Source: an uncultured Paraprevotella sp.
Lineage (GTDB): Bacteria > Bacteroidota > Bacteroidia > Bacteroidales > Bacteroidaceae
Reading direction: 5' to 3'
NCBI GenBank assembly: GCA_944321345.1
Contig: CALUKY010000008.1
Location: 29,889 to 93,888, forward strand
DNA: 64,000 nucleotides
Position numbers and translations under genes: made by a program. The number at the start of each line of letters is the position of its first letter. Position 1 is the stretch's first letter. Below the pieces are notes generated by a model that had not been told where the DNA came from, ran no database searches, and was given only the letters and a program-made list of their open reading frames with translations. Shown one piece after another: positions 16,345-25,759 of this stretch.

Positions 16345-17634
16345 TTATTCAGTATAGAAACGGATCAGACGGTCCAGAATGCGTACACAAACGGGACAGA
16401 ACACCGGAGCGTCGTTCGTCTTCATGCGGCAGTCCTGAAAAGCGCGGTACACGCCCTTTGACTGATAGCCGGCACCTTCGTACACTCCGATTTTGGTGTA
16501 GAGGTCTTTTCCCGTAGCCGGTGTCGGTATGGGGGTGCCTTCGGGCAGCATGTCCTTCCACTTGCTGTCAAAATCCGTCAGCGTGGTGATGTTCTGTTCG
16601 TAAGGCTCCACACCGGCCGGATACATCGGTTCAAACTCATCGTCATAGTAATACTCATCGGCCAGCCCCGCAAAACTGTGTCCGAATTCATGCACCACCA
16701 CCGAGCGATAGCTCTCATGGCGCGATGAAGTCAGCGTGTAGGCATTATAGATGCCGCCCCCGCCATAATTCTCCGTATTGGCCAGAATCACAATATGCTC
16801 ATAGGGCACTCCGGCCAACAGATTGTGTAGCTGCTTCAAGTGCAGCGTGGTGAGGTAACGGTCGGAATAGAAGGTGTCGAAATGCGAATCGACTGCCGTT
16901 TTTTTCCAGATGCCTTTTCCGGGAATGCTTACCCCCGAATCGTCCGACTCCGAAGCCACGGCCACAAAGTTGAAATGCTTCTGCTGCGATTGGAAAGGTT
17001 CGTGGTCGAGCAGCGCTTCCACAGCCACCTCGCAGTCTTTGTAGAACTGGGGCATCTGCTCGGCCGTATAGCCTTCGGCCACAAAAGCCACGTCGATGCA
17101 CTGCTCCGGACTGCCGTTCTGACGGATATAGCGGTGCGGAGTGACAGGCAGCGAATCGAGCCGGCGGATCAGAATATCCTTCGGATCAACAGGATGCGTG
17201 AGCGAGGAGGAGATTTTTCCCCGATTGTCGAACAAGGACACAGTGATGTTCACTTTGTTTTTGGGATAAGGCACTAAGAAACAGTTCTCAAAGGATTTGG
17301 CCACCCGGGTAGCCTCCTCGGTGCCCTGCCACTCCTGAAACAGAGTAGCGAAGGAATTGCGGTAAATCGTATCGCCCGTGGCGGCATCGCACATCGTGAT
17401 CTGTCCGTAGCCGCGCAGGTTCAGGTCCTTCAGATGATGACGGCGCCCGGCCCATCCCGGAAACGAACAAAGTTGGTCTACAAACAGTTGCTGTTGCTTG
17501 TCTGTACCGGAGAAGGTATAGTCCAGACGCAAAGTACGGTTCTCAAAATAGGTGTCAAAATTCTGGCACCACGCTCCCGAAATGCCCAGACAGGACAGCA
17601 GAAGAGCGGCCAGCATGCTTTTCTTTCTTTTCAT
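16345..17634 (-). CDS. Secreted M64-family zinc metallopeptidase
   Basis: The ATG at 17634 gives a 429-residue protein starting with a clear signal peptide (MKRKKSMLAALLLSCLGISGAW, cleavage around residue 23-24); an upstream in-frame ATG adds an unlikely 31 residues. HEFGH at 315-319 with the downstream glutamate E327 in LADEYYYDDE is the M64 zinc site (the family of Clostridium ramosum IgA peptidase). An N-terminal beta domain occupies about 30-160. It should act in the periplasm or outside the cell; its protein target is unknown. It heads the M64-ybjQ-gdx operon. Confidence 0.85.
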   Translation of the reverse strand: MKRKKSMLAALLLSCLGISGAWCQNFDTYFENRTLRLDYTFSGTDKQQQLFVDQLCSFPGWAGRRHHLKDLNLRGYGQITMCDAATGDTIYRNSFATLFQEWQGTEEATRVAKSFENCFLVPYPKNKVNITVSLFDNRGKISSSLTHPVDPKDILIRRLDSLPVTPHRYIRQNGSPEQCIDVAFVAEGYTAEQMPQFYKDCEVAVEALLDHEPFQSQQKHFNFVAVASESDDSGVSIPGKGIWKKTAVDSHFDTFYSDRYLTTLHLKQLHNLLAGVPYEHIVILANTENYGGGGIYNAYTLTSSRHESYRSVVVHEFGHSFAGLADEYYYDDEFEPMYPAGVEPYEQNITTLTDFDSKWKDMLPEGTPIPTPATGKDLYTKIGVYEGAGYQSKGVYRAFQDCRMKTNDAPVFCPVCVRILDRLIRFYTE

Positions 17635-17655
17635 AACAGTATATTGGTTTTGTCG

Positions 17656-17686
17656 CAAAAATAAAGAGTTTTCGGGACTTCGCCAA
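17656..17686 (-). promoter_or_regulatory. Promoter of the M64-ybjQ-gdx operon
   Basis: On the minus strand TTG (17684-17686), 20-base spacer and TATTTTTG (17656-17663), 21 bases before the ATG. Confidence 0.65.
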
Positions 17687-17825
17687 GCTTTGTTTTTAAA
17701 TGTAGTTGCGGAAGAAGTGAGAAACAAGAGGAAGTTTTCTTGCCGGATTCCGAAAAAATTGCGAATATTGCATCATGTTTTTCGGGAGGCAGCCTCATGT
17801 CTTCCTCCAAAAATCCAATCATTCT

Positions 17826-18485
17826 ATGACTAAAAAAGAACTGTATCAACATATTATCGACTATTTTGAGGAGGCCATGCCTGTGGCCGAAACCGAACTG
17901 CATTATTCCAATCCCTTCGAACTGTTAGTGGCGGTCATCCTGTCGGCGCAATGTACCGACAAAAGGGTGAACCAGATCACTCCGCCTCTGTTCGAGGCTT
18001 TTCCCGACGCGGCGACTCTGGCCGCCCAAAGCCCCGACACGGTGTTTGAATATATCCGCAGTGTGAGCTATCCCAACAACAAGGCGAAGCATCTGGTGGG
18101 CATGGCGCGCATGCTGCTGGAAGACTATCAGGGCGAGGTTCCGTCGGACCTGGACCAATTAGTGCGCCTGCCGGGAGTAGGACGCAAAACGGCCAATGTG
18201 ATTCAGGCCGTGATCTTCCAGAAGGCAGCCATGGCGGTAGACACGCATGTGTTCCGCGTGAGCCACCGCATCGGTCTGGTGACCGACCGCTGCACCACCC
18301 CGCTGAGCGTGGAAAAACAGCTGGTGCGCTATTTCCCCGAAGAGCTGATTCCCAAGGCGCACCACTGGCTCATCCTGCACGGACGCTACACCTGCACGGC
18401 GCGAAATCCCAAATGCGATGCCTGCGGACTGAAAGCCTATTGTCGCGAATACCGCAAGAAGTATAAATTGTCGGAAAAGAAGTAA
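17826..18485 (+). CDS. nth: Endonuclease III
   Basis: Bifunctional DNA glycosylase/AP lyase that removes oxidised pyrimidines. Starting at ATG 17826 (219 residues), the helix-hairpin-helix LPGVGRKTAN carries the Schiff-base lysine K121, the catalytic aspartate is D139 in AVDTHVFR, and the 4Fe-4S ligands are C190, C197, C200 and C206 in the usual spacing. An upstream in-frame ATG at 17775 adds residues lacking family similarity. The Crp-type regulator follows 17 bases downstream and may be co-transcribed. Confidence 0.95.
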   Translation: MTKKELYQHIIDYFEEAMPVAETELHYSNPFELLVAVILSAQCTDKRVNQITPPLFEAFPDAATLAAQSPDTVFEYIRSVSYPNNKAKHLVGMARMLLEDYQGEVPSDLDQLVRLPGVGRKTANVIQAVIFQKAAMAVDTHVFRVSHRIGLVTDRCTTPLSVEKQLVRYFPEELIPKAHHWLILHGRYTCTARNPKCDACGLKAYCREYRKKYKLSEKK

Positions 18486-18502
18486 CCGGAAAGCCTCAGC
18501 TC

Positions 18503-19069
18503 ATGGCTCCATACAATCGTTATATGTCGGAAATAGACACCGACTTCTTTCGGACTATCTGTCTGCAGCATGGCGAAGTGCGTTCGTACCGGAAAGGGGA
18601 ATATCTGCTTCATAAGGAGGTGTTTCCCTACGTCGGTCTGGTAGAAAGCGGGGTGTTCAAATATGCCTGCCCGGGCACGGAAGGCAAGACGCACACCATC
18701 GGCTTCGCCTTCGAAGGTGAATTTGTGGGCGATTATCCCAACTGCCTGTATCATCGGAAGCCGGAAGTGCAGATTCAGGCCCTTACCCCCTGCCGGGTGA
18801 TTCTGTGTCCGGCAGAAAAATTAATGCGTCACTTCGAACAGAGTCTGGAGAATCAGACACACGCCCGCATTGCGGCAGAGCAACTGTTCATGCAGATTTA
18901 TTCCCGCTATATGGACCTGTACCGTTTCACTCCCGAAGAGCGTTACCAACAGCTCTTACGGCAGCATCGGGAAATGGTCCAGCGGATACCGCTCAAGGAA
19001 ATCGCCTCGTTCCTGCGCATCACTCCCATACACATGAGCCGTATCCGAAAGAAACTTTTGCAGGAATAA
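18503..19069 (+). CDS. Crp/Fnr-family transcriptional regulator
   Basis: A 188-residue regulator: cyclic-nucleotide-binding-like beta barrel at about 10-120, dimer helix near 120-145, and a short C-terminal helix-turn-helix (IPLKEIASFLRITPIHMSRIRKKLL). It lacks Fnr-type iron-sulfur cysteines. This compact type is common in Bacteroidetes, with ligands and targets mostly unknown. Met8 (18524) is an alternative start. It sits after nth and before a MutS-like gene that has its own promoter. Confidence 0.8.
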   Translation: MAPYNRYMSEIDTDFFRTICLQHGEVRSYRKGEYLLHKEVFPYVGLVESGVFKYACPGTEGKTHTIGFAFEGEFVGDYPNCLYHRKPEVQIQALTPCRVILCPAEKLMRHFEQSLENQTHARIAAEQLFMQIYSRYMDLYRFTPEERYQQLLRQHREMVQRIPLKEIASFLRITPIHMSRIRKKLLQE

Positions 19070-19072
19070 GCG

Positions 19073-19093
19073 CTAAACATTTGTTTAGTTTTT
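19073..19093 (+). terminator. Probable terminator after the Crp-family gene
   Basis: CTAAAC-ATTT-GTTTAG followed by TTTTT; short but well placed four bases after the stop codon. Confidence 0.6.
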
Positions 19094-19125
19094 AATAAGG
19101 TAAAAAGGATTTTCTCTCCATAAGT

Positions 19126-19156
19126 TTTGTCTCCCCAAGGAAACTGACTACTTTTG
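19126..19156 (+). promoter_or_regulatory. Promoter of the MutS-like gene
   Basis: TTTG (19126-19129), 19-base spacer, TACTTTTG (19149-19156). The ATG at 19179 is 23 bases after the -7 box. Confidence 0.75.
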
Positions 19157-19178
19157 AAAATAAAAACACTTGTTTCTT

Positions 19179-20981
19179 ATGGAGAAAAGATACACGGAAA
19201 CCATCGGTCGCTTACAGACCGAACGAAGAAAAAGAAAAAAGAAAAGCCAGTTTCTGCTCTCGCTGAAGCTGGTTTCATTCCTGGCTATGGCTGCATTTAT
19301 CTATGGCGCCTGCACCATGCCTTATGTTTTACTCTTCAGTGCCTTGGCTTTGATCAGTGCTGCGGTCTATGTATTCGCACTGATCCTTGACGGGCGTTGC
19401 GTCCGGGAAATGGAACAGATGGACGCTCTGATCAAGGTGTGTCAGAATGAATTGAGTTATCTAAAGGGGGATTTCCGGGCATTCGACGACGGAGCGCGTT
19501 ATGCCTCACCGGAACATGAATTTACATACGACTTGGATATTTTCGGCCGGGACTCACTGTTCCAGCGCATCAACCGTACCCGTACCGAGGAAGGCAGCGA
19601 CCGGCTGGCCCGCAAATTGTCGGTTCTGGAAACGGATATCGAAACCATCAGAGCCAACCAGAAGGCTGTAAACGATCTGAGCGGACGATTTGAGTGGCGT
19701 CTGCGCTTCATGGCCGGAGAAAAGATAGAAAGCAAGTTTGCGCAACTGTGTCGGGAAATGTCGTCAAAATCCCAAGGCAATGCGCCGGTTTCTCCTGCCG
19801 GAAAAGTACTGAAAATGATTCCTTACGCTTCTTCCGCACTGACCTTACTGGCCCTGCTCGGTTATATCTGCGCCTGGTGTCCGGGAGTGTGGTTTTCTCT
19901 GCTCTTCTTCGTTCAGTTGGCTGTCTGCATCATCCGGGGCAAGAAGATGCAACATACGGTTCTCGCCACTGACAAGCTGCACCATGAATTTAAAGGCTAT
20001 CTGGACCTTTTGCGCGAAATCCAACAGGAACCGTTTCAGGCCGAAGCTCTGAAACTTCTTCAAAAGCAACTGTTTGAAGGACCGGAAAACAGTATCCGCG
20101 CCTTCAAACAACTGACACGTCTGCAGAATCTGTTCGACCAGCGAAGCAACGCACTGATGTACGTCATCCTGAACGGACTTTTTCTTTATGACCTTCTCCT
20201 CCAACGGAAATTTGACGAATGGATGACGCGATACCTGCCACACGTGGAAACGTGGGTGGATCAGGTTTCGGAATTTGACGCTCTGGTCAGTCTGGGAAAC
20301 TATGCCGCCAACAACCCGAACAACACCATTCCACAAATCCTTACGGAAGCGACCGATCCGGTGATTCGGGCCTGCGACACCTATCACCCTTTCCTGGCCC
20401 ACAAGCAACCGGTGGCCAACAGCTTTACCTTAGGAAAAAAGAGAATCGCCATCGTTACGGGAGCGAACATGGCCGGCAAGAGCACCTTCCTGCGCACCAT
20501 AGGCATGAACTACATTCTGGCCACCACCGGAGCACCGGTCTGCGCCCGTGAGTTCGGTTTCTCCATCGTATCGCTTTTCTCCAGTATGCGCACCGCCGAC
20601 AATCTCTCGCGCGACATCTCCTATTTCCACGCCGAACTGCTCCGCCTGAAACAGCTCATTCAGCATGTCCGTAGACATGAATATACGCTCATCATCCTTG
20701 ATGAAATTCTGAAAGGTACCAACTCTAAGGACAAGCTACAGGGTTCTATCCTCTTCCTGAACGAAATATCCCGCTACAACATGTCGGCTCTGATCGCCAC
20801 ACACGACCTGGAACTGGCACGACTGGAAGAAAAAGATGCCTTGCTCTATCAGAACTATTGCTTTGAAATCGAACTGTCGCACGATATCCGTTACAGTTAC
20901 CGCATCCAAAAAGGAGTGGCTCAAAACCTCAACGCTTCATTTTTGCTTCAGGACATTCTGAAAGCATGCCGGAAAGACTAA
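19179..20981 (+). CDS. Membrane-anchored MutS-family ATPase
   Basis: The ATG at 19179 (600 residues) is preferred to the TTG nine bases earlier. The C-terminal MutS ATPase domain has Walker A GANMAGKST at 428-436 and Walker B with LIILDEILKGTN near 510, plus the TAD-NLSRDISYFHAE segment. Two hydrophobic hairpins (about 27-71 and 213-252) predict four membrane helices, unlike MutS or MutS2; the mismatch-binding domain I and the Smr nuclease domain are absent. It belongs to the MutS-related proteins seen in Bacteroidetes whose role is unclear. It could act on DNA at the membrane or have lost mismatch repair altogether. Confidence 0.8.
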   Translation: MEKRYTETIGRLQTERRKRKKKSQFLLSLKLVSFLAMAAFIYGACTMPYVLLFSALALISAAVYVFALILDGRCVREMEQMDALIKVCQNELSYLKGDFRAFDDGARYASPEHEFTYDLDIFGRDSLFQRINRTRTEEGSDRLARKLSVLETDIETIRANQKAVNDLSGRFEWRLRFMAGEKIESKFAQLCREMSSKSQGNAPVSPAGKVLKMIPYASSALTLLALLGYICAWCPGVWFSLLFFVQLAVCIIRGKKMQHTVLATDKLHHEFKGYLDLLREIQQEPFQAEALKLLQKQLFEGPENSIRAFKQLTRLQNLFDQRSNALMYVILNGLFLYDLLLQRKFDEWMTRYLPHVETWVDQVSEFDALVSLGNYAANNPNNTIPQILTEATDPVIRACDTYHPFLAHKQPVANSFTLGKKRIAIVTGANMAGKSTFLRTIGMNYILATTGAPVCAREFGFSIVSLFSSMRTADNLSRDISYFHAELLRLKQLIQHVRRHEYTLIILDEILKGTNSKDKLQGSILFLNEISRYNMSALIATHDLELARLEEKDALLYQNYCFEIELSHDIRYSYRIQKGVAQNLNASFLLQDILKACRKD

Positions 20982-21175
20982 CTCTCAGAAATACAAGCTT
21001 ATCAGAGACTTGACCGACATCAATACAGAACGATTCCACAAAAAGCCCGTCTGCCGGTAAAAATTTTACTAGATTTTATCTTCCAAAAAAACAGACCTAT
21101 TATTTTTTTTATTAAATTTGCAAGGACTTGAAAAAAGAACAAGAAAAACCATTTTAATAACTAAATAAAAGAATT
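20982..21175 (+). promoter_or_regulatory. pgk leader region with -7 element TAAATTTG
   Basis: This 194-base gap holds a TAAATTTG -7 box at 21114-21121, about 55 bases before the pgk ATG, but no convincing -33 TTTG. The A-rich stretch just before the ATG is usual for highly translated Bacteroides genes. No other feature is seen. Confidence 0.4.
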
Positions 21176-22426
21176 ATGACTATCGACAGTTACAAATTTG
21201 CCGGCAAAAAGGCAATTGTTCGTGTGGACTTCAATGTTCCATTGGATGAGAATGGTAAAATCACAGATGACACCCGTATCCGCGGTGCCCTCCCTACTCT
21301 GACTAAGATCCTGAAGGACGGTGGTGCTCTGATCATCATGTCACACATGGGTAAGCCAAAAGGTAAGGTAAATGCTAAATATTCTTTGAGCCAGATCGTA
21401 GACGCTGTTTCTGAGAAATTGGGTGTACCTGTACAGTTCGCACCGGACTGCGCTAAGGCTGCTGAAGCTGCTGCAGCTTTGAAGCCGGGTGAAGTTCTGC
21501 TGTTGGAGAACCTGCGTTTCTATCCTGAAGAAGAAGGAAAGCCAGTAGGTATCGACAAGGAAGATCCTGCTTACGAGGATGCTAAGAAGGCTATGAAGGC
21601 TGCTCAGAAAGAATTTGCCAAGACTTTGGCTTCTTACGCAGACTGCTATGTAATGGACGCATTCGGTACAGCTCACCGCAAGCACGCTTCTACAGCTGTT
21701 ATCGCTGACTACTTCGATGCAGACAGCAAGATGTTGGGTTATCTGATGGAGAAGGAAGTTCAGGCTGTTGACAATGTATTGAAAGATATCAAGCGCCCAT
21801 TTACCGCTATCATGGGTGGTTCTAAGGTTTCTACCAAGATCGGTATCATCGAGAACTTGATGGACAAGGTAGACAATCTGATTCTGTGTGGTGGTATGGC
21901 CTTCACATTCGCTAAAGCTCAGGGCGGTCACATCGGTAACTCTTTGGTAGAGGACGACAAGTTGCAGCTGGCTTTGGATATCATCGCCAAAGCTAAGGCT
22001 AGGGGTGTAAATCTGGTATTGGGTTGCGATTGTATCGCTGCTGACAAATTTGCCAACGATGCCAATACTCAGGTTTGCGCAGACAGCAATATTCCTGACG
22101 GATGGATGGGTCTGGATGCAGGTCCTAAGACTCAGGAAGAGTTCAAGGCTGCCATCAAGGGTGCCAAGACTATCCTGTGGAACGGTCCTGCCGGTGTATT
22201 CGAAATGGATAACTTCGCAGCTGGTTCAAAAGCTATCGCTGATGCTATCGCAGAAGCAACCAAAGAAGGTGCTTTCTCTCTGATCGGTGGTGGTGACTCT
22301 GTTGCATGTATCAACAAGTTCGGTATGGCAGACCAGGTTTCTTACATCTCTACCGGTGGTGGTGCTCTGTTGGAAGCTATCGAAGGTAAGATCCTTCCGG
22401 GTATCGCAGCCATCAAAGGCGAATAA
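21176..22426 (+). CDS. pgk: Phosphoglycerate kinase
   Basis: Transfers phosphate from 1,3-bisphosphoglycerate to ADP in glycolysis. The 416 residues contain the N-terminal substrate motif RVDFNVPLD (about 18-26), the SHMGKPKG segment, the [15 protein letters not shown] region, and the C-terminal nucleotide site with WNGPAGVFE and the GGGDS loop. Codon use is biased to a few preferred codons (GCT, GGT, AAG), as expected for a highly expressed gene and distinct from neighbours. A terminator-like hairpin follows immediately. Confidence 0.97.
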   Translation: MTIDSYKFAGKKAIVRVDFNVPLDENGKITDDTRIRGALPTLTKILKDGGALIIMSHMGKPKGKVNAKYSLSQIVDAVSEKLGVPVQFAPDCAKAAEAAAALKPGEVLLLENLRFYPEEEGKPVGIDKEDPAYEDAKKAMKAAQKEFAKTLASYADCYVMDAFGTAHRKHASTAVIADYFDADSKMLGYLMEKEVQAVDNVLKDIKRPFTAIMGGSKVSTKIGIIENLMDKVDNLILCGGMAFTFAKAQGGHIGNSLVEDDKLQLALDIIAKAKARGVNLVLGCDCIAADKFANDANTQVCADSNIPDGWMGLDAGPKTQEEFKAAIKGAKTILWNGPAGVFEMDNFAAGSKAIADAIAEATKEGAFSLIGGGDSVACINKFGMADQVSYISTGGGALLEAIEGKILPGIAAIKGE

Positions 22427-22452
22427 TCATTTTATTTGATAATCCATATAGG

Positions 22453-22490
22453 AAAGGGTAACTTGTTTTATCGGGTTACCCTTTCTTTTA
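22453..22490 (+). terminator. Hairpin after pgk
   Basis: Perfect stem AAAGGGTAAC / GTTACCCTTT with a 12-base loop and a TCTTTTAATT tail. It lies only about 12 bases upstream of the next ATG, so it may end most pgk transcription while letting a fraction read into the lipoprotein gene. Confidence 0.7.
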
Positions 22491-22501
22491 ATTCTACATT
22501 C

Positions 22502-23458
22502 ATGAAAAAGGTCTTTCTATTCCTGATTGTTGCTGTTAGTCTGGCAGCATGCCAACAATCCCATGAAAAACAGTCTGAAAAAAAGGCATTGACCAAAGAT
22601 TCTGTTGCACTCACTGTAGCTTTAATGCCAACTGCAGACTGTCTTCCATTTTATTATGCCAAGGAACAGGGCATCTATGACAGCCTGAATGCCAACATCA
22701 AGATTCTGAGTTTTATGGCACAGATGGATTGCGATACCGCATTCTGTCGGAAACATGTTGATGTGACATATACAGACCTGATCCGGGCTGCACTCCTGCA
22801 AAGCAAAGACACAGCCTTGAATGTAATCATGCAGACTGACGGTAATCATGAGCTGATAACCGCATTCAGCAAACGAATCAAGTCTCCCAAACAACTAAAG
22901 GAAAAAATGGTAGGCATGGCACGCCACTCCATTACGGACTACCTTTGTAGTGAAATTGTGAAAAAAGGCAACGTTAGTCCGGACGAATTATACAAGCCAC
23001 AAATCAACGATATAGCCTTGCGTGCGGCCATGGTACAAAATGCCACCATCGACGCTGCATTTCTACCTGAACCATATGCCACGCAGGCACGCCTTCTGAA
23101 GAACAGAAGCATCTACTCCACCCGAAAAGAAAATATACATCTGATGGCCATGATGGCAAACTGGAAAGCACAGAAAGATCCGCAAAAAGCGGAATTGCTG
23201 CAGAAATTGGTCCAAGGATATAATCTGGCTGTAAAAGAACTGAAAGATAAAGAAAAACAACATATGGCACACAACGTGTTCAAATCCTTCGGATTGAAAC
23301 AGAACGTGCTGGATTCATTACGGCTTCCACAATATAAAGAAGCTTCAGTACCAGATCCCAAACAAGTAGAGAAAGCCATAGAATGGCTCAAAACCCAGGA
23401 ACTTATCCCCAATAACTATAACGGAGATACTTTGGTAACTTCATCGCTCACAAAATAA
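22502..23458 (+). CDS. NMT1/SsuA-like solute-binding lipoprotein
   Basis: The ATG at 22502 gives 318 residues beginning with a lipoprotein signal whose lipobox SLAAC puts the lipid at Cys17. The mature part resembles type II periplasmic binding proteins of the NMT1/THI5/SsuA group (LPFYYAKEQGIYDSL near the start, then the two-lobed pattern). No ABC permease or ATPase is adjacent; instead a TPR protein gene follows after five bases. It therefore may not serve a normal importer, or its transporter is encoded elsewhere. The ligand is unknown. Confidence 0.7.
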   Translation: MKKVFLFLIVAVSLAACQQSHEKQSEKKALTKDSVALTVALMPTADCLPFYYAKEQGIYDSLNANIKILSFMAQMDCDTAFCRKHVDVTYTDLIRAALLQSKDTALNVIMQTDGNHELITAFSKRIKSPKQLKEKMVGMARHSITDYLCSEIVKKGNVSPDELYKPQINDIALRAAMVQNATIDAAFLPEPYATQARLLKNRSIYSTRKENIHLMAMMANWKAQKDPQKAELLQKLVQGYNLAVKELKDKEKQHMAHNVFKSFGLKQNVLDSLRLPQYKEASVPDPKQVEKAIEWLKTQELIPNNYNGDTLVTSSLTK

Positions 23459-23463
23459 GCATC

Positions 23464-25647
23464 ATGAATACGGAAAACTATAAAGATTTATATGATCGTG
23501 CCGTAAAGGCATTAGGCTCTTTTCAGCTCTTCAATGCATTGAATGCCATTAAAAAGGCTTCGCTGGATCTGAAACAAAGTGATCTGCTCACAGAAGAAGA
23601 AAGCATCAGAAACGATTATGAACGGATGCTCCAGTTTATGGCACAGGGAGGAAATGATCCACAGAAGGAAAGTATGCACCAGACTTTTCTTCTGAGAGGT
23701 TGTAATCTGCTTTATCGCATGCATCATCAATATCTGAAGCTTTTCGGCAGCAATCACATCGGTGAAATCATGCGGACCGACAAGACTCTTACCTCTGATG
23801 ATCCGAATGTATATATTCACGAAATGCAAAAACTCTTGTCATTACTGGAAGATTATACCCGTGAACAGAATGGCAACCCAGAAAGTACAGCCCTTCTCTA
23901 TCAGGATCTTTATCGGGAACTAAACCGTTTTTTCAACTATCTGCTCACAGCCGATCTGTTTACTGAAAGCAAAAAGCAAGCAGTCATTTCCTGTATGGAC
24001 CAATTACCGGAGACATATGCCTGCATGCTGATCGAAGCTCTTTATCTGAACTGTACAGAAGCTGCTGATCTGAATAAAATCAAGATACTTTTCCATTTTA
24101 TCAGAAGTTCATCCCCATGCCTGCACATTCAGGCTCTGACCGGATTCCTGATTGTATACCATCAGCATCATAGTCTGATCGAATTGGATGAGGCATTTCA
24201 TAAGGAAGTTCTTATGCTGAAAGAAGAACCGGACATGGAAAAAGACATTATAGGCATACAGAAACAACTGTTCCTGAGCAAGGAAACCGAAAAAGCATCC
24301 CAAATCCTCAATCAGGATATTCTACCCAATATGATGCGCTCCGGACTGGGTAATCTGAACCAGTTGGATCCGAACATGAGCATCGACAGTCTGTTGCAAG
24401 GAAACATGGGAGGTATGGGCTCCGCACTGGAAAACAATATGGAGCACCTCACCAGAATGACACAAACAGGATATGACATCAACTACAATCTGTTCAGTTC
24501 CATGTGCCGTAATCTGTTCTTCTCCAAATTCAATAACTGGTTCTGTTGCTTTGACCTGCATCATCCGGATCTGAACGATCTGAGAAAAAACAATCAGGGC
24601 GAAAAAATGCTGGAAACATTAGGACGTTCCAAAAGACTCTGTGAACTGGACAAATATGCGATGGGATATATTCTGAACCACATGCCGGAAAGCATGCGTG
24701 GGGCCATGCTTGAAGGAAGCATGCAAGCCGAAATGGAGGATCAGAGCCTACCGGATCGGGAAAAAGAAAAACAAATAACTATCCGAAGCCATATTCAGGA
24801 TCTTTATCGTTTCTATACCAAAAGCCTGCAAAAGAAGAATCTGAAAAATCCGTTTGCTCCGGTACCCTTCTTCGCAGACTGTAGTGCCATCATGCAAATC
24901 GTACAGAAAGGCGATTTCCTGAATGAGATGGCTCATTTTTTCATGGAAACGGAATTATACCAACAAGCCCAGGAAGCTTTGCTGGCCTTACTGGAAATCC
25001 GCTCGGCTGACGCATGGGTGCTACACGCCCTGGCAATGACCTACAAACAACAAGACGCCCTCCCTCGGGCACTACAATTCGAACAACAGGCCGAACTGCT
25101 TGATCCGGATAACCTGAATATACTTTTAAGCATCCAGCAACTTTGTCTGCATCTGGAGAAACATGCCATGCGTGTCGGCTACCTGAAACGAATCGAAGAA
25201 AAACAACCTTTGGACGAAGATCTGGAAATCGGTATGGTTTATAGCCTGATAGAAAGCGAACAGTATGAAGAGGCTCTGAAACGATGTTACAAGATGAAAT
25301 ATCTGGATCAGAACTCTTCTTTCGCCGACCGGAGTATTGCCTGGTGTTCTCTGCTTACCGAGAAACCGGAAACGGCACAGAAATATTATGAAAAAATTCT
25401 CTCGGGTACAGAAATCATTTGGGGGGATTATCTGAATGCAGGAAACACCGCCTGGATCAACCACGACATTCAGAAAGCCATCGGTTACTACAAAGTCTTC
25501 ATCCGTGAGTTCAATAAAAGTGAAGATGCTCGGATCGGATCCTGGATTGATGCTTTCGAAGAGAGCGAGGAGATTCTGGAAAGTTACCACATAAGCCACC
25601 GGGATATCTGTCTGATAAAAGAAATTATCAGACCGGAACAAGAATAA
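23464..25647 (+). CDS. Large tetratricopeptide-repeat protein
   Basis: A 727-residue, helix-rich protein without a signal peptide or membrane segment. The C-terminal third (about 485-640) has recognisable TPR units, e.g. the LYQQAQEALLALLEI and ALPRALQFEQQAELLDPD helices. A central Gly/Met/Asn-rich stretch (about 285-330, with GNMGGMGSALENN) separates it from an N-terminal helical region. No enzymatic motif is found. The five-base spacing to the solute-binding lipoprotein implies a common operon, although the TPR protein should be cytoplasmic. Function is not known. Confidence 0.7.
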   Translation: MNTENYKDLYDRAVKALGSFQLFNALNAIKKASLDLKQSDLLTEEESIRNDYERMLQFMAQGGNDPQKESMHQTFLLRGCNLLYRMHHQYLKLFGSNHIGEIMRTDKTLTSDDPNVYIHEMQKLLSLLEDYTREQNGNPESTALLYQDLYRELNRFFNYLLTADLFTESKKQAVISCMDQLPETYACMLIEALYLNCTEAADLNKIKILFHFIRSSSPCLHIQALTGFLIVYHQHHSLIELDEAFHKEVLMLKEEPDMEKDIIGIQKQLFLSKETEKASQILNQDILPNMMRSGLGNLNQLDPNMSIDSLLQGNMGGMGSALENNMEHLTRMTQTGYDINYNLFSSMCRNLFFSKFNNWFCCFDLHHPDLNDLRKNNQGEKMLETLGRSKRLCELDKYAMGYILNHMPESMRGAMLEGSMQAEMEDQSLPDREKEKQITIRSHIQDLYRFYTKSLQKKNLKNPFAPVPFFADCSAIMQIVQKGDFLNEMAHFFMETELYQQAQEALLALLEIRSADAWVLHALAMTYKQQDALPRALQFEQQAELLDPDNLNILLSIQQLCLHLEKHAMRVGYLKRIEEKQPLDEDLEIGMVYSLIESEQYEEALKRCYKMKYLDQNSSFADRSIAWCSLLTEKPETAQKYYEKILSGTEIIWGDYLNAGNTAWINHDIQKAIGYYKVFIREFNKSEDARIGSWIDAFEESEEILESYHISHRDICLIKEIIRPEQE

Positions 25648-25676
25648 AAAAGAAAGGCAGAAATACCTTTTAGCAC

Positions 25677-25740
25677 AAACAAGAAGAGCTTCTTTACACG
25701 CAAGACAGATGATCTTGCCGTAAAGAAGCTCTTCTTGTTT
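25677..25740. terminator. Long symmetric bidirectional terminator
   Basis: A perfect 21-bp inverted repeat (25677-25697 with 25720-25740) encloses a second 6-bp stem GCAAGA/TCTTGC around a 7-base loop. It sits between two convergent genes, 29 bases after one stop and 19 before the other. Confidence 0.85.
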
Positions 25741-25759
25741 CGCATATACCGCTATCCGG

